Assembly (NCBI GenBank): GCA_005800405.1
Contig: SYFN01000172.1
Location: 1 to 6,181 of the forward strand
Origin: Burkholderiales bacterium
Lineage (GTDB): Bacteria > Pseudomonadota > Gammaproteobacteria > Burkholderiales > Burkholderiaceae_D
Length of the DNA: 6,181 nt
Reading direction: 5' to 3'
The translations under genes and the position numbers were made by a program. Positions 1-5,783 of the stretch are shown one piece after another. Positions within the stretch are counted from its first letter, which is position 1, and every line of letters begins with the position of its first letter. The notes beneath the pieces were generated by a model that saw only the letters and a list, made by a program, of their open reading frames with translations, searched no databases and had not been told where the DNA came from.

Positions 1-476
1 GGGAAGGCTGCGCCGCCGCGACCGCGCAAGCCGGAGTCGGTGACCGTTTTGACGATTTGTTCTTCGCTGAGTTTCAGCGCATTCTTCAGACCGACAAAAC
101 CTTCGTGCGCAAGATAGTCATCCAGCGACACCGGATCGGTAATGCCTACGCGTGCAAAGGTCAGGCGTTCCTGATTCTTAAGATAGGGAATCTCTTCCGT
201 CTTGCCCAGGGCCCGCGCGTGCGCTTTGCCTTCAGTGAAGCCGGCATCAAAGAGTGATGCCACATCCTCTTCATTGACCGGGCCGTAAGCGAGCCGACCC
301 TCAGCGGTCTCTACCTCCACCATGGGCTCCAGCCAGAACATACCGCGCGAGCCGTTGCGCACGAGTTGAATGGCGACGCCGCGCGCCTTCGCTTCGGCGA
401 CGATGGCCTTGGCGACCTCATTTGCACCGAGGGCGATTGCCGTGGAATCGCGCGGCACAAAAATTTTCACGCTCAT
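1..476 (-). CDS. fdsB: NAD-dependent formate dehydrogenase beta subunit FdsB, N-terminal part (runs off the left edge)
   Basis: Reading the minus strand from the ATG at 476 gives 158 codons with no stop, beginning MSVKIFVPRDSTAIALGANE. The last visible residues, S148-GLRGRGGAA-F158, are the conserved NuoF-type motif at the start of the FMN/NADH-binding domain. In this family the FMN/4Fe-4S subunit takes electrons that come from formate and reduces NAD+ in the cytoplasm. The roughly 140 residues before the motif match the extended N-terminal region that FdsB has relative to NuoF. The start is well placed: AGGGAG (488-483) lies 6-7 bases upstream, and the ATG overlaps the fdsG stop as ATGA, which implies translational coupling. 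The C-terminal part, with the 4Fe-4S cysteines, is outside the window. A hydrogenase HoxF or a NuoF is the alternative, but the N-terminus and the preceding short gene favour FdsB. Confidence 0.92.
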   Translation of the reverse strand, partial: MSVKIFVPRDSTAIALGANEVAKAIVAEAKARGVAIQLVRNGSRGMFWLEPMVEVETAEGRLAYGPVNEEDVASLFDAGFTEGKAHARALGKTEEIPYLKNQERLTFARVGITDPVSLDDYLAHEGFVGLKNALKLSEEQIVKTVTDSGLRGRGGAAF

Positions 477-946
477 GCTGCACTCCCTGCGCACTGCATT
501 AATTTATCGAATCGTTCCGGCGTCACGCGGGCGTGTACGTCGTCACCCACCATGATGGACGGGCCGCAAGCGCAATGTCCGAGGCAATACACCGGTTCCA
601 GCGTGACCGAGCCATCTTTGCTCGTTTCATGGAAATCACAGCCCAGTGATCTGACCACGTGCTCGGCCAATTGATCCGCACCCACCGACTGACAGGCTTC
701 CGCACGACAAACTTGCACAACGACCTTACCCGAAGGTTTCTGGCGAAAGTGGTGGTAATAGGTTATGACGCCGTGAACCTCGGCGCGGGTTAGGTTCAGA
801 CGATCTGCGACCAGAGGCACAGCATCGCTGGGGATGTAGCCGCAGTGCGCCTGGATCTCGTGAAGCACGGGCAACAAAGCGCCATCGATCTCGCCGACAG
901 CATCGAACGCCGCAAGGACGTGGTCAGAAACCTGCGCATCAGCCAT
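473..946 (-). CDS. fdsG: NAD-dependent formate dehydrogenase gamma subunit FdsG ([2Fe-2S] NuoE-like)
   Basis: This 157-residue protein starts MADAQVSDHV. It has the thioredoxin-like [2Fe-2S] ferredoxin fold of NuoE/FdsG: helical N-terminal half (about 15-70, with the conserved VHGVITYYHHF stretch at 57-67), then the cluster-binding cysteines C80-x4-C85 and C121-x3-C125 (VYCLGHCACGPS). It passes electrons within the soluble cytoplasmic formate dehydrogenase complex and is encoded first in fds operons, as here. A longer in-frame reading back to 1165 exists, but its extra 73 residues show no family similarity. The ATG at 946 is chosen because GGAGAGG (956-950) precedes it closely, because the protein then has the normal family length, and because the palindromic promoter region lies immediately upstream. 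The stop overlaps the fdsB start. No defects are seen. Confidence 0.93.
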   Translation of the reverse strand: MADAQVSDHVLAAFDAVGEIDGALLPVLHEIQAHCGYIPSDAVPLVADRLNLTRAEVHGVITYYHHFRQKPSGKVVVQVCRAEACQSVGADQLAEHVVRSLGCDFHETSKDGSVTLEPVYCLGHCACGPSIMVGDDVHARVTPERFDKLMQCAGSAA

Positions 947-961
947 AAGCCTCTCCGGTTG

Positions 962-987
962 CAAATATGTCTTATATGACATATTTG
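962..987. promoter_or_regulatory. 26-bp near-perfect palindrome, candidate operator of the fds operon
   Basis: The arms CAAATATGTC (962-971) and GACATATTTG (978-987) are perfect inverted complements around a 6-bp centre (TTATAT) that is itself symmetric apart from its outer pair, so 24 of 26 positions are symmetric. It lies 16 to 41 bases upstream of the fdsG ATG, where a repressor or activator of the operon would act. The symmetry axis falls between two bases (974/975), so it is not a symmetric T-N11-A LysR box; a dimeric GntR-, TetR- or MarR-type regulator is an alternative. The regulator itself is not in the window. As RNA it could fold, but it is AT-rich and has no U tract, so a terminator is unlikely. 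Confidence 0.6.
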
Positions 988-1000
988 TCAGGGGTAACAA
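964..1000 (-). promoter_or_regulatory. Candidate sigma-70-type promoter for fdsGB, interleaved with the palindrome
   Basis: Two minus-strand arrangements are visible. One has -35 CTGACA (991-986), a 16-base spacer and -10 CATATT (969-964). The other has -35 TTGTTA (1000-995), an 18-base spacer and -10 TATAAG (976-971). Both match consensus only partly, and both would give a very short leader ending in the GGAGAGG ribosome site. In either case the palindrome at 962-987 covers the promoter core, which suggests regulation by steric exclusion, although an activator cannot be ruled out. Promoter calls by eye are weak; the position is supported mainly by the palindrome and the gene start. Confidence 0.35.
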
Positions 1001-1056
1001 GTTCCGCATCTTTCTGCGGGCATGCGCATGTTGCAGAGTTTGGAGCTTCTTTGTCA

Positions 1057-1076
1057 ATATGCCTGATAAAGCATAT
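1057..1076. repeat. Second, weaker palindrome with the same architecture as the fds operator
   Basis: The arms ATATGC (1057-1062) and GCATAT (1071-1076) are perfect inverted complements with 8 bases between them. Aligned without gaps to the inner 20 bp of the fds palindrome (965-984), it matches at 15 of 20 positions, including both outer ATATG/CATAT-like ends. The two symmetry centres are 92 bp apart. It may be an auxiliary operator for the same regulator. A chance AT-rich dyad is possible. Confidence 0.35.
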
Positions 1077-1477
1077 GGGCGATCGGCTTGCGAAAGGGTA
1101 TAGCGCGCCCGATGATTCCGAGTAACCGCGTTTTTAGTGGCCGAGGTCGCGCATGGCGTTGGCATTAACCGTCCTGGCGGGAGGCGAGGGGCTGCACATC
1201 GTCGAACTCCATGGCAGAAAACTGCGGGGAACCTCTGGCGTTATTAGGCCTCTGATTCAGGACGTGCCGAGTAGAAGGTCCGGTGGGGAAAAATTTCGGA
1301 TCCTGTCGGAAGAATGGCAAACAGTCGAATTGCTGACTCAAGTCCATGACGTCCCGTATTGAGACCGACAAGCGCTGGATCACTTTGATGAGAGTAATTA
1401 TGCGAAAGACTCACGAAATCCAACGTGGGCAGGTTTATTTACTAGTAACTCTGTGGCTTCCGTGTCATCGTTAATTC

Positions 1478-1921
1478 ATGGCTATTGACTCAGAAAAGAT
1501 TATTCACGCCAAAATTGTGCAACTTGAAGCCGATATCGCCTCCTTGCGGGATGGCTACATGATAGTCAACAAGCGGTATACGCAAACGCTAGAGTCCGTG
1601 AAACTGTTAACGCAAAGCGCACTCGAAGCTACACTCCTTGCAGCCAATGCCGCCGAGAAGGCGGCACTCGCATGCAAAAACGCTGCTGCCGCAGCAATGG
1701 CCTCCGCGAGTGCCAAGATTATTGATGCCACTCGTGCAGCCACTGAAGCTGCCAGTCTGGCTGCAGTCGCCGCTGCCGAAGCAGCAGCAGCGGCCGCGAT
1801 TCAGGCAGAGGAATCATCCAATCAGGCTTCAGCTGAAGCAGCGCGGGCAACGATGCGCGCGACCGAGGCAGCGCAGATGGCGCATCTCGCTTCTGAGGCG
1901 GCAAAATCCTTCAAGCCGTAA
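1478..1921 (+). CDS. Alanine-rich, probably coiled-coil protein of unknown function
   Basis: The product has 147 residues, of which 50 (34%) are alanine, concentrated between about residues 49 and 142. The first 45 residues (MAIDSEKIIHAKIVQLEADI...) are of normal composition and look like an amphipathic helix. The rest is built from loosely repeated x-E-A-A-x-x-A units (TEAAS, AEAAA, AEAAR, TEAAQ, SEAAK), consistent with one long helix or coiled coil. There is one cysteine, no signal peptide, and no membrane segment, because charged residues interrupt the alanine runs. Reading-frame integrity over a repetitive region supports a real gene, but no good ribosome site precedes the ATG at 1478. 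The same-strand PAS/GGDEF/EAL gene starts about 100 bases downstream, so the two may be co-transcribed. I do not recognise the family; phasin-like or scaffold-type proteins are only guesses. Confidence 0.65.
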   Translation: MAIDSEKIIHAKIVQLEADIASLRDGYMIVNKRYTQTLESVKLLTQSALEATLLAANAAEKAALACKNAAAAAMASASAKIIDATRAATEAASLAAVAAAEAAAAAAIQAEESSNQASAEAARATMRATEAAQMAHLASEAAKSFKP

Positions 1922-2024
1922 CACGAGTCTCTTCGTTTCCGAGCACAGGCTTGGGTATCGCCTGGCATCCCGCCTCTGCCGCGACCCTGCCAGCCATTCT
2001 CTGTCAATCCATTGAAAATCAGTC

Positions 2025-2456
2025 ATGCCGTTCCATGCAATCGATAAAGACCTGGACTTCGAACACTGCGGCGATATTCATGCTTCATTTGATCAGAAAA
2101 TGGCCAGTCTGGAGGCACAGATCAATGCGCTGTATGAGCTCATGCCCTTTGGAGCGTATTCGATCGCCACTGATGGCACCTGTGTGAGTATCAATAACCA
2201 GGCCCTGCTGTGGATAGGGTGCTCCAGAGAATCCATTCTGGGTAAAAAGCTGCCGGCTGAGAAAGTGGCATCTGCCAATTGGCGCCACTTGCAGCACCAT
2301 GCGGATCAGTTGCGGCGGGGCGGTCTTGATGAAATCGAGCTCGATTTAGCGGATGCCAATGGTCAGCTCAGACCTATTGGTTTGCATGCAAAACATCTCG
2401 AAGTCCCCGGCATGTCAACGGAGATGCATGAGGTCGACCGATTTTTTTTGATTTGA
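2025..2456 (+). CDS. Fragment 1 of the c-di-GMP gene: N-terminal PAS-like domain
   Basis: This frame encodes 143 residues starting MPFHAIDKDL. A helical lead-in (MASLEAQINALYELMPFG, from residue 26) runs into a PAS-type core (AYSIATDGTCVSINNQALLWIG), the usual sensory fold that binds a small ligand or mediates dimerisation. The end, EVDRFFLI-stop, is the place where relatives read on through a phenylalanine-rich strand into DLTDxKRARDL, so this is a frameshift end rather than a natural C-terminus. No strong ribosome site precedes the ATG, and the gene begins about 100 bases after the alanine-rich gene. The stop TGA (2454-2456) overlaps a TTG (2453) that opens the next frame. On its own it would be a free PAS domain. 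Confidence 0.6.
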   Translation: MPFHAIDKDLDFEHCGDIHASFDQKMASLEAQINALYELMPFGAYSIATDGTCVSINNQALLWIGCSRESILGKKLPAEKVASANWRHLQHHADQLRRGGLDEIELDLADANGQLRPIGLHAKHLEVPGMSTEMHEVDRFFLI

Positions 2457-3646
2457 CCGATACAAAACGAGCCCGAGATCTGCAGCGGATTGCTGCGATG
2501 GCGTTTGAATCGCAGATGGGAATTTGCGTTGCAGACCACCAGGGGCGGGTACTGGAAACGAACAAAGCCTTTTGCCGTATCACAGGCTATTCCAACGAAG
2601 AACTCAAGGGAAAGTCTGCTGCACCGATGCTCTCTCTGGTGGAAAACGGTCCGCTTGTGGGCGTCATCCGTAGTGCACTGCTGTCCAAGGGGTTGTGGGA
2701 GGGAGAAATTCGGGAGCGAAGAAAAAATGGGCAGCTGTTTACGGGGTGGCTCAGCATTTCCTCAATATCTGCCAAAGATGATGGAGCCTCCCATTTTGTT
2801 ATCTGCTTGTACGACATAACGGCGAACAAAGCCACCCAGAACGAAATCAGTCAATTGGCTTATTTTGATTCGCTCATCCAGCTCCCCAATCGTCGCAAAC
2901 TGAACCGACGCTTGTCCGAGATCCTGAGCGACTCACCCAGCGATCATCTGCATGGTGCTTTGCTTTTCATCGACCTGGATAATTTCAAATCCATCAACGA
3001 TACCCGCGGTCATGCATCGGGTGATTTACTGTTGATCGAGGTGGGACATCGACTGCGTCATGCGGTGCGAGGCAGCGACATCGTTGCGCGGGTGGGTGGT
3101 GACGAATTTGTTGTCCTGTTCAGCGCGCTGGTCGCTGATCCTGTCGAGGCAACGCATCAGGCCACGCTGGTTGGCAGAGAAATCCTAACCCGTCTTGCCA
3201 AGCCCTACAAGCTGGATGGCTTTATCTTTAATTGCAGCGCGAGTATCGGCATCAGCCTGTTCAGTCACGCCGATCTGGAAGCCGATGTGCTTCAGCAGGC
3301 GGATATGGCAATGTATCAGGCCAAGCGAAAGGGTCGGAATTCCTTGTGTATTTTTGATCCGGCAATGAAAGAAGCAGTTTCGGCTTACAGTAATCTTAAA
3401 CAGGAGCTGGGTCAGTCCACAGTGCGGAATGAGCTGGAATTGTTTTTTCAGCCGCAATGTGATTTCGATGGTCGCATCGTGTCCGCCGAGGCCTTGTTGC
3501 GCTGGCGGCATCCAAAACGTGGCCTGATAGGCCCCCAGGAATTCATCCCTATTGCCGAGGAATCAGGTCTGATTTTACCCATCGGCCTGTGGGTTCTCGG
3601 TGAGACGTGCAGGCAGATCAAGGCCTGGGATGCGAGGGCTTCATGA
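2453..3646 (+). CDS. Fragment 2 of the c-di-GMP gene: PAS, complete GGDEF and the start of EAL
   Basis: This 397-residue frame opens at a TTG and should be read as continuing from fragment 1. Residues about 15-125 form a PAS domain (GICVADHQGRVLETNKAFCRITGYS), ending in the DITANKATQ linker. Residues about 132-305 are a complete GGDEF domain, with DSLIQLPNRR, the metal-binding region FIDLDNFKSIND, the active-site GGDEF at 215-219 and a product-inhibition site R206-G-S-D209 exactly five residues before it. The cyclase half therefore looks catalytically competent and feedback controlled. The EAL domain starts near 325 (FFQPQ, then EALLRWRHP at 346-354) but stops after AWDARAS, about 75 residues into a domain of roughly 240. 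If expressed alone, this fragment would be a cyclase without phosphodiesterase function. Confidence 0.7.
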   Translation: MTDTKRARDLQRIAAMAFESQMGICVADHQGRVLETNKAFCRITGYSNEELKGKSAAPMLSLVENGPLVGVIRSALLSKGLWEGEIRERRKNGQLFTGWLSISSISAKDDGASHFVICLYDITANKATQNEISQLAYFDSLIQLPNRRKLNRRLSEILSDSPSDHLHGALLFIDLDNFKSINDTRGHASGDLLLIEVGHRLRHAVRGSDIVARVGGDEFVVLFSALVADPVEATHQATLVGREILTRLAKPYKLDGFIFNCSASIGISLFSHADLEADVLQQADMAMYQAKRKGRNSLCIFDPAMKEAVSAYSNLKQELGQSTVRNELELFFQPQCDFDGRIVSAEALLRWRHPKRGLIGPQEFIPIAEESGLILPIGLWVLGETCRQIKAWDARAS

Positions 3647-3888
3647 ACCATATCCATATCGCCATCAATGTCAGCGCTGGCCAATTCAGGCAGCTGGCTT
3701 TTGTCGATGAGGTAATTCAGGTCATTGTTGAAAGCGGTATCGATGCATCGCGGATCAAGCTCGAGCTCACAGAGAGCATGATGCACAGCATTGATGAGAC
3801 ACGCATCAAAATGGAAAAATCAGGCAGTTGGGTGTACGATTTTCTCTGGATGATCTCGGCACAGGATACTCCTCACTGTCGAGTTTGA
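3643..3888 (+). pseudogene. Fragment 3 of the c-di-GMP gene: middle of the EAL domain
   Basis: From ATG 3643, which overlaps the previous stop as ATGA, the frame reads MNHIHIAINVSAGQF and on to KLELTESMM, which are EAL-domain strands carrying metal-coordinating residues (N of NVS, E of ELTES). After MEK at the A5 run (3815-3819) it loses family similarity and ends at 3888, so only about 3643-3819 is genuine coding sequence. In-frame codons also run back to 3607, but these match the shadow of fragment 2. The ATGA overlap would allow re-initiation, yet a piece this size could not fold as an EAL barrel alone. Confidence 0.6.
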
Positions 3889-4151
3889 TTCAACTGCCGC
3901 TCGAGCAGCTCAAGATCGATCAATCCTTCGTTACCAACATGCTGTCAAGGCCAGGTGACCAGATCGTGGTGAGAACCATTATCGGCATGGCCCATAGCTT
4001 GGGTCTGGAGGTCATCGCCGAGGGTCTGGAGACAGAAGCGCAAAAAGACTTCCTGCGTCTTCATGGTTGCTCTCTGTACCAGGGATATTTGTTCAGTCCT
4101 GCTTTGCCTGCCAATGAGTTTTTAGCATTGGTTCAAACGCGAAGCCACTGA
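3828..4151 (+). pseudogene. Fragment 4 of the c-di-GMP gene: C-terminal part of the EAL domain
   Basis: This frame (opening at TTG 3828, and readable a few codons further back to the A5 run) encodes about 107 residues: LGVRFSLDDLGTGYSSLSSL, then EQLKIDQSFV, VIAEGLETE and LYQGYLFSPALP. These are the DDFGTG-type metal-binding loop (here DDLGTG), the catalytic lysine of KID, the AEGVE-type glutamate and the C-terminal QGYxxxxP motif, all conserved, as in active phosphodiesterases. It ends naturally at TGA 4149-4151 after QTRSH. There is no start codon with a ribosome site, so it needs the upstream frames to be expressed. Confidence 0.65.
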
Positions 4152-4352
4152 AATCTAGACGAGCCTCGCGCGTTCCAGTTCGTACACCCGGCAGTCCCCC
4201 GAAATCGGGTGCCGCATAAAAGACGGCTACAATAAAATCGTCCTTGGCAGAGGTCGCGCTCCGCGTTCGCCGTGCTCAAGGATCAGACAATCTCTACCGG
4301 CGCAGTCGTCGGGTTGCGCGGTTGTGTCAGATTGAAGTGTGGGATAACAAGA
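4152..4352. other. Intergenic region before the di-heme oxidoreductase, with a possible hairpin and weak promoter elements
   Basis: CACCCG (4185-4190) and CGGGTG (4206-4211) are perfect inverted complements with a 15-base loop. An alternative pairing, CGGCA...CCCG/CGGG...TGCCG (4189-4214), is also possible. Neither is followed by a T tract, so termination after the EAL gene is only a guess. TACAAT at 4228-4233 resembles a -10 element, but no good -35 precedes it. A run of in-frame codons continues upstream of the oxidoreductase start to 4272 but does not resemble coding sequence of the family. Confidence 0.3.
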
Positions 4353-5765
4353 ATGAAAAATATCATCAATGGTCTGCTCCTGATATCACTGTGCGCCGTT
4401 CAGAGCTCGGCCATCACCGAAAACGTGCCCGCATCCCGTGAAGCTGTTGTAGTTCATGCCGCGTATCTGCAGCCTGTGCCGGGATTGGAATCCGAGCAAA
4501 AGAAGCGCTTCCGCGAGGGTGAAAAAGTCTTTAACACCTTCTGGCTGGCCGTGCCCAATGATGTGATTTCCCAGTGGTGGGACTTGTCCCGTCCCGGACC
4601 CGGTGGCGGTGAATGGGGACTGGGGCCAAGCTTTCTTGCGACCTCGTGCGTATCCTGTCATGTGCAGGCCGGGCGGGGCAAGGCACTGGATACCGATGGC
4701 GGTCCCTTGTTCATGCAATCTTTGAGGATATCGATTCCAGGAGAGGGGCCGCATGGCTCTCCCAATCCGGATCCTCACTATGGCTTGCAGATTCAGTCGT
4801 TTGATACCGTGCAGCGCAAGGACAAGTCGGCAAGAGCCGGTGAAGGTGAAGTGCATGCACGGTGGGAGAAGCAAAGCTTTCGTCTCGCTGATGGTTCGAC
4901 CGTAGAATTGCGCAAGCCCGTGGTTGAGGTAAAACACCTTAATTTTGGTCCCTTGGCCCCAGGTGTGATGATGTCGCTGAGGAATTCTCAGCCGATTTTT
5001 GGCTTGGGCTATCTGGAGGCGGTGAGCGAAAGCGATATTCTGGCGCTGGCCGAAGTGCAAAAGTCCCAGGGTCTCAATGGTCGGCCGAATTACGTACGCG
5101 ACGATATCAACGACAAAATGTCGATAGGCCGTTTTGGCTGGAAAGCCAATCAGCCCAATATCAAACAGCAGATCGCGAATGCGTTTCTTGCAGACATAGG
5201 CATCACCTCGCCGCTCTTTCCCGAGCAGAACTGCCCGCCGGTGCAAAAGGAATGTCTGACGGAAAAATTCAGTAGTAAGGCCGAGCTACGTCATGAACTT
5301 TGGGAGCCGCTCACGTTCTGGACCTTGTCGCTGGATGCGCCGGCACCGCGCGATCGCGACAAGCCTGCCGTCAAGCGCGGTGAGAAGCTCTTCGATACCG
5401 CCAAATGTTCGCAATGCCATGTGCCGGAACTTCGAACCGGCAAATTTGATGCAATACCTGCGCTCGCAGACCGTACCATTCGTCCTTACACGGATTTGCT
5501 CTTGCATGACATGGGGCCGGGCCTTGCCGATGGCAGACCTGATTTCCGTGCCACGGGTACTGACTGGCGCACGCCGCCGCTATGGGGCATTGGCTTGTCA
5601 AAGCAAGTCAACGGCAGCACCAGTTTCCTCCATGATGGTCGCGCACGCAATGTACTTGAAGCGATCATGTGGCACGGTGGCGAGGCAAGCGCATCACGCG
5701 ATATCTTTGCGAAATTCTCCAAACGCGAGCGTGAGGATTTGCTTGCATTTGCGCAGTCGCTGTAA
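4353..5765 (+). CDS. Exported di-heme oxidoreductase (DHOR/DUF1111, COG3488 type, putative peroxidase-like)
   Basis: The protein has 470 residues. MKNIINGLLLISLCAVQSSA is a signal peptide, with likely cleavage after residue 20, so it acts in the periplasm. Two c-type haem sites are present: C99-VSC-H103 and C352-SQC-H356. Other family marks are the GPGGGEWGLGPSF region before haem 1, FGLGYLEAV (216-224), FGWKANQP (261-268), HDMGPGLADG (385-394) and the C-terminal RTPPLWGIG...FLHDGRA (406-431), including candidate distal ligand residues. The order and length fit the DUF1111 'thiol oxidoreductase' family, in which the real substrate is mostly unknown; the bacterial cytochrome c peroxidase relationship is distant. 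I chose ATG 4353 because a proper signal peptide follows; the 27 codons before it are not signal-like. The ribosome site is weak. The next gene, also a c-type cytochrome, begins 18 bases downstream and is a natural electron partner in the same operon. Confidence 0.88.
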   Translation: MKNIINGLLLISLCAVQSSAITENVPASREAVVVHAAYLQPVPGLESEQKKRFREGEKVFNTFWLAVPNDVISQWWDLSRPGPGGGEWGLGPSFLATSCVSCHVQAGRGKALDTDGGPLFMQSLRISIPGEGPHGSPNPDPHYGLQIQSFDTVQRKDKSARAGEGEVHARWEKQSFRLADGSTVELRKPVVEVKHLNFGPLAPGVMMSLRNSQPIFGLGYLEAVSESDILALAEVQKSQGLNGRPNYVRDDINDKMSIGRFGWKANQPNIKQQIANAFLADIGITSPLFPEQNCPPVQKECLTEKFSSKAELRHELWEPLTFWTLSLDAPAPRDRDKPAVKRGEKLFDTAKCSQCHVPELRTGKFDAIPALADRTIRPYTDLLLHDMGPGLADGRPDFRATGTDWRTPPLWGIGLSKQVNGSTSFLHDGRARNVLEAIMWHGGEASASRDIFAKFSKREREDLLAFAQSL

Positions 5766-5783
5766 ATCAGCGGACCTGCGGGC

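Larger units (their letters stand above)
947..1477. other. 531-bp gap between fdsG and the alanine-rich gene; no convincing gene
   Basis: Apart from the fds promoter region and the two palindromes near its left end, this divergent intergenic stretch holds nothing I can identify. Open frames exist on both strands around 1153-1383 (69 and 72 codons), but they overlap each other, lack ribosome sites and resemble no family I know. A 28-codon plus-strand frame (ATG 1388 to TAA 1474) ends 3 bases before the alanine-rich start, also without a clear ribosome site. A 10-bp palindrome TTACTAGTAA occurs around 1438-1447. The LysR-type regulator gene often found divergent to fds genes is absent here. The stretch could contain the decayed remains of a former gene. 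Confidence 0.5.
2025..4151 (+). pseudogene. PAS-PAS-GGDEF-EAL cyclic-di-GMP signalling protein, interrupted by three frameshifts
   Basis: Joined across three breaks, this reads as one protein of about 709 residues: PAS-like domain (2100-2440), second PAS (about 2480-2840), GGDEF diguanylate cyclase (about 2850-3350) and EAL phosphodiesterase (about 3390-4130). Break 1 is at T8 (2442-2449): one extra T continues as DRFFFDLTDTKRA. Break 2 is near 3631-3636, where one missing base links AWDA to the NHIHIAINVSAGQF stretch. Break 3 is at A5 (3815-3819), where one extra A gives KMEKIRQLGVRFSLDDLG. All three look like single-base losses. All signature motifs remain: RGSD inhibitory site, GGDEF, EALLRW, ELTES, DDLGTGYSS, KIDQSF, AEGLETE. 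Sequencing error, recent decay and recoding are all possible. Intact motifs argue for a very recent or artefactual break. Such proteins make and/or degrade c-di-GMP in response to a sensed cue. Confidence 0.8.

Noticed and set aside
947..1165. N-terminal extension of FdsG by 73 residues
   Set aside because: The extension crosses the palindrome and promoter region, shows no family similarity and lacks a ribosome site; the ATG at 946 has GGAGAGG and gives normal family length.
1153..1383. Overlapping 69- and 72-codon frames on opposite strands
   Set aside because: No ribosome sites, no recognisable motifs, and mutually exclusive overlap; more likely chance frames or remnants.
1388..1474. 28-codon frame MRVIMRKTHE... 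ending 3 bases before the alanine-rich gene
   Set aside because: Possible leader peptide by position, but no ribosome site, no regulatory repeats and no composition signal.
1962..1993. CTGGCA/TGCCAG inverted repeat between the alanine-rich gene and the PAS gene
   Set aside because: Only 6-bp arms with a 20-base loop and no T tract; not convincing as a terminator.
1638..2015. Proline/arginine-rich frame overlapping the alanine-rich gene
   Set aside because: A frame-shifted shadow of GCN-rich codons; it does not have its own start signals.
4246..4272. Similarity of GAGGTCGCGC near 4251 to the same 10-mer near 1144
   Set aside because: The match does not extend convincingly beyond ten bases; probably chance rather than a dispersed repeat.
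4272..4352. Upstream in-frame extension of the di-heme oxidoreductase
   Set aside because: It would bury the signal peptide 27 residues inside the protein; ATG 4353 gives a proper export signal.
4386..5246. 286-codon minus-strand frame opposite the di-heme oxidoreductase
   Set aside because: It is antisense to a clear family member with signal peptide and haem motifs; its translation resembles no protein and has no ribosome site.
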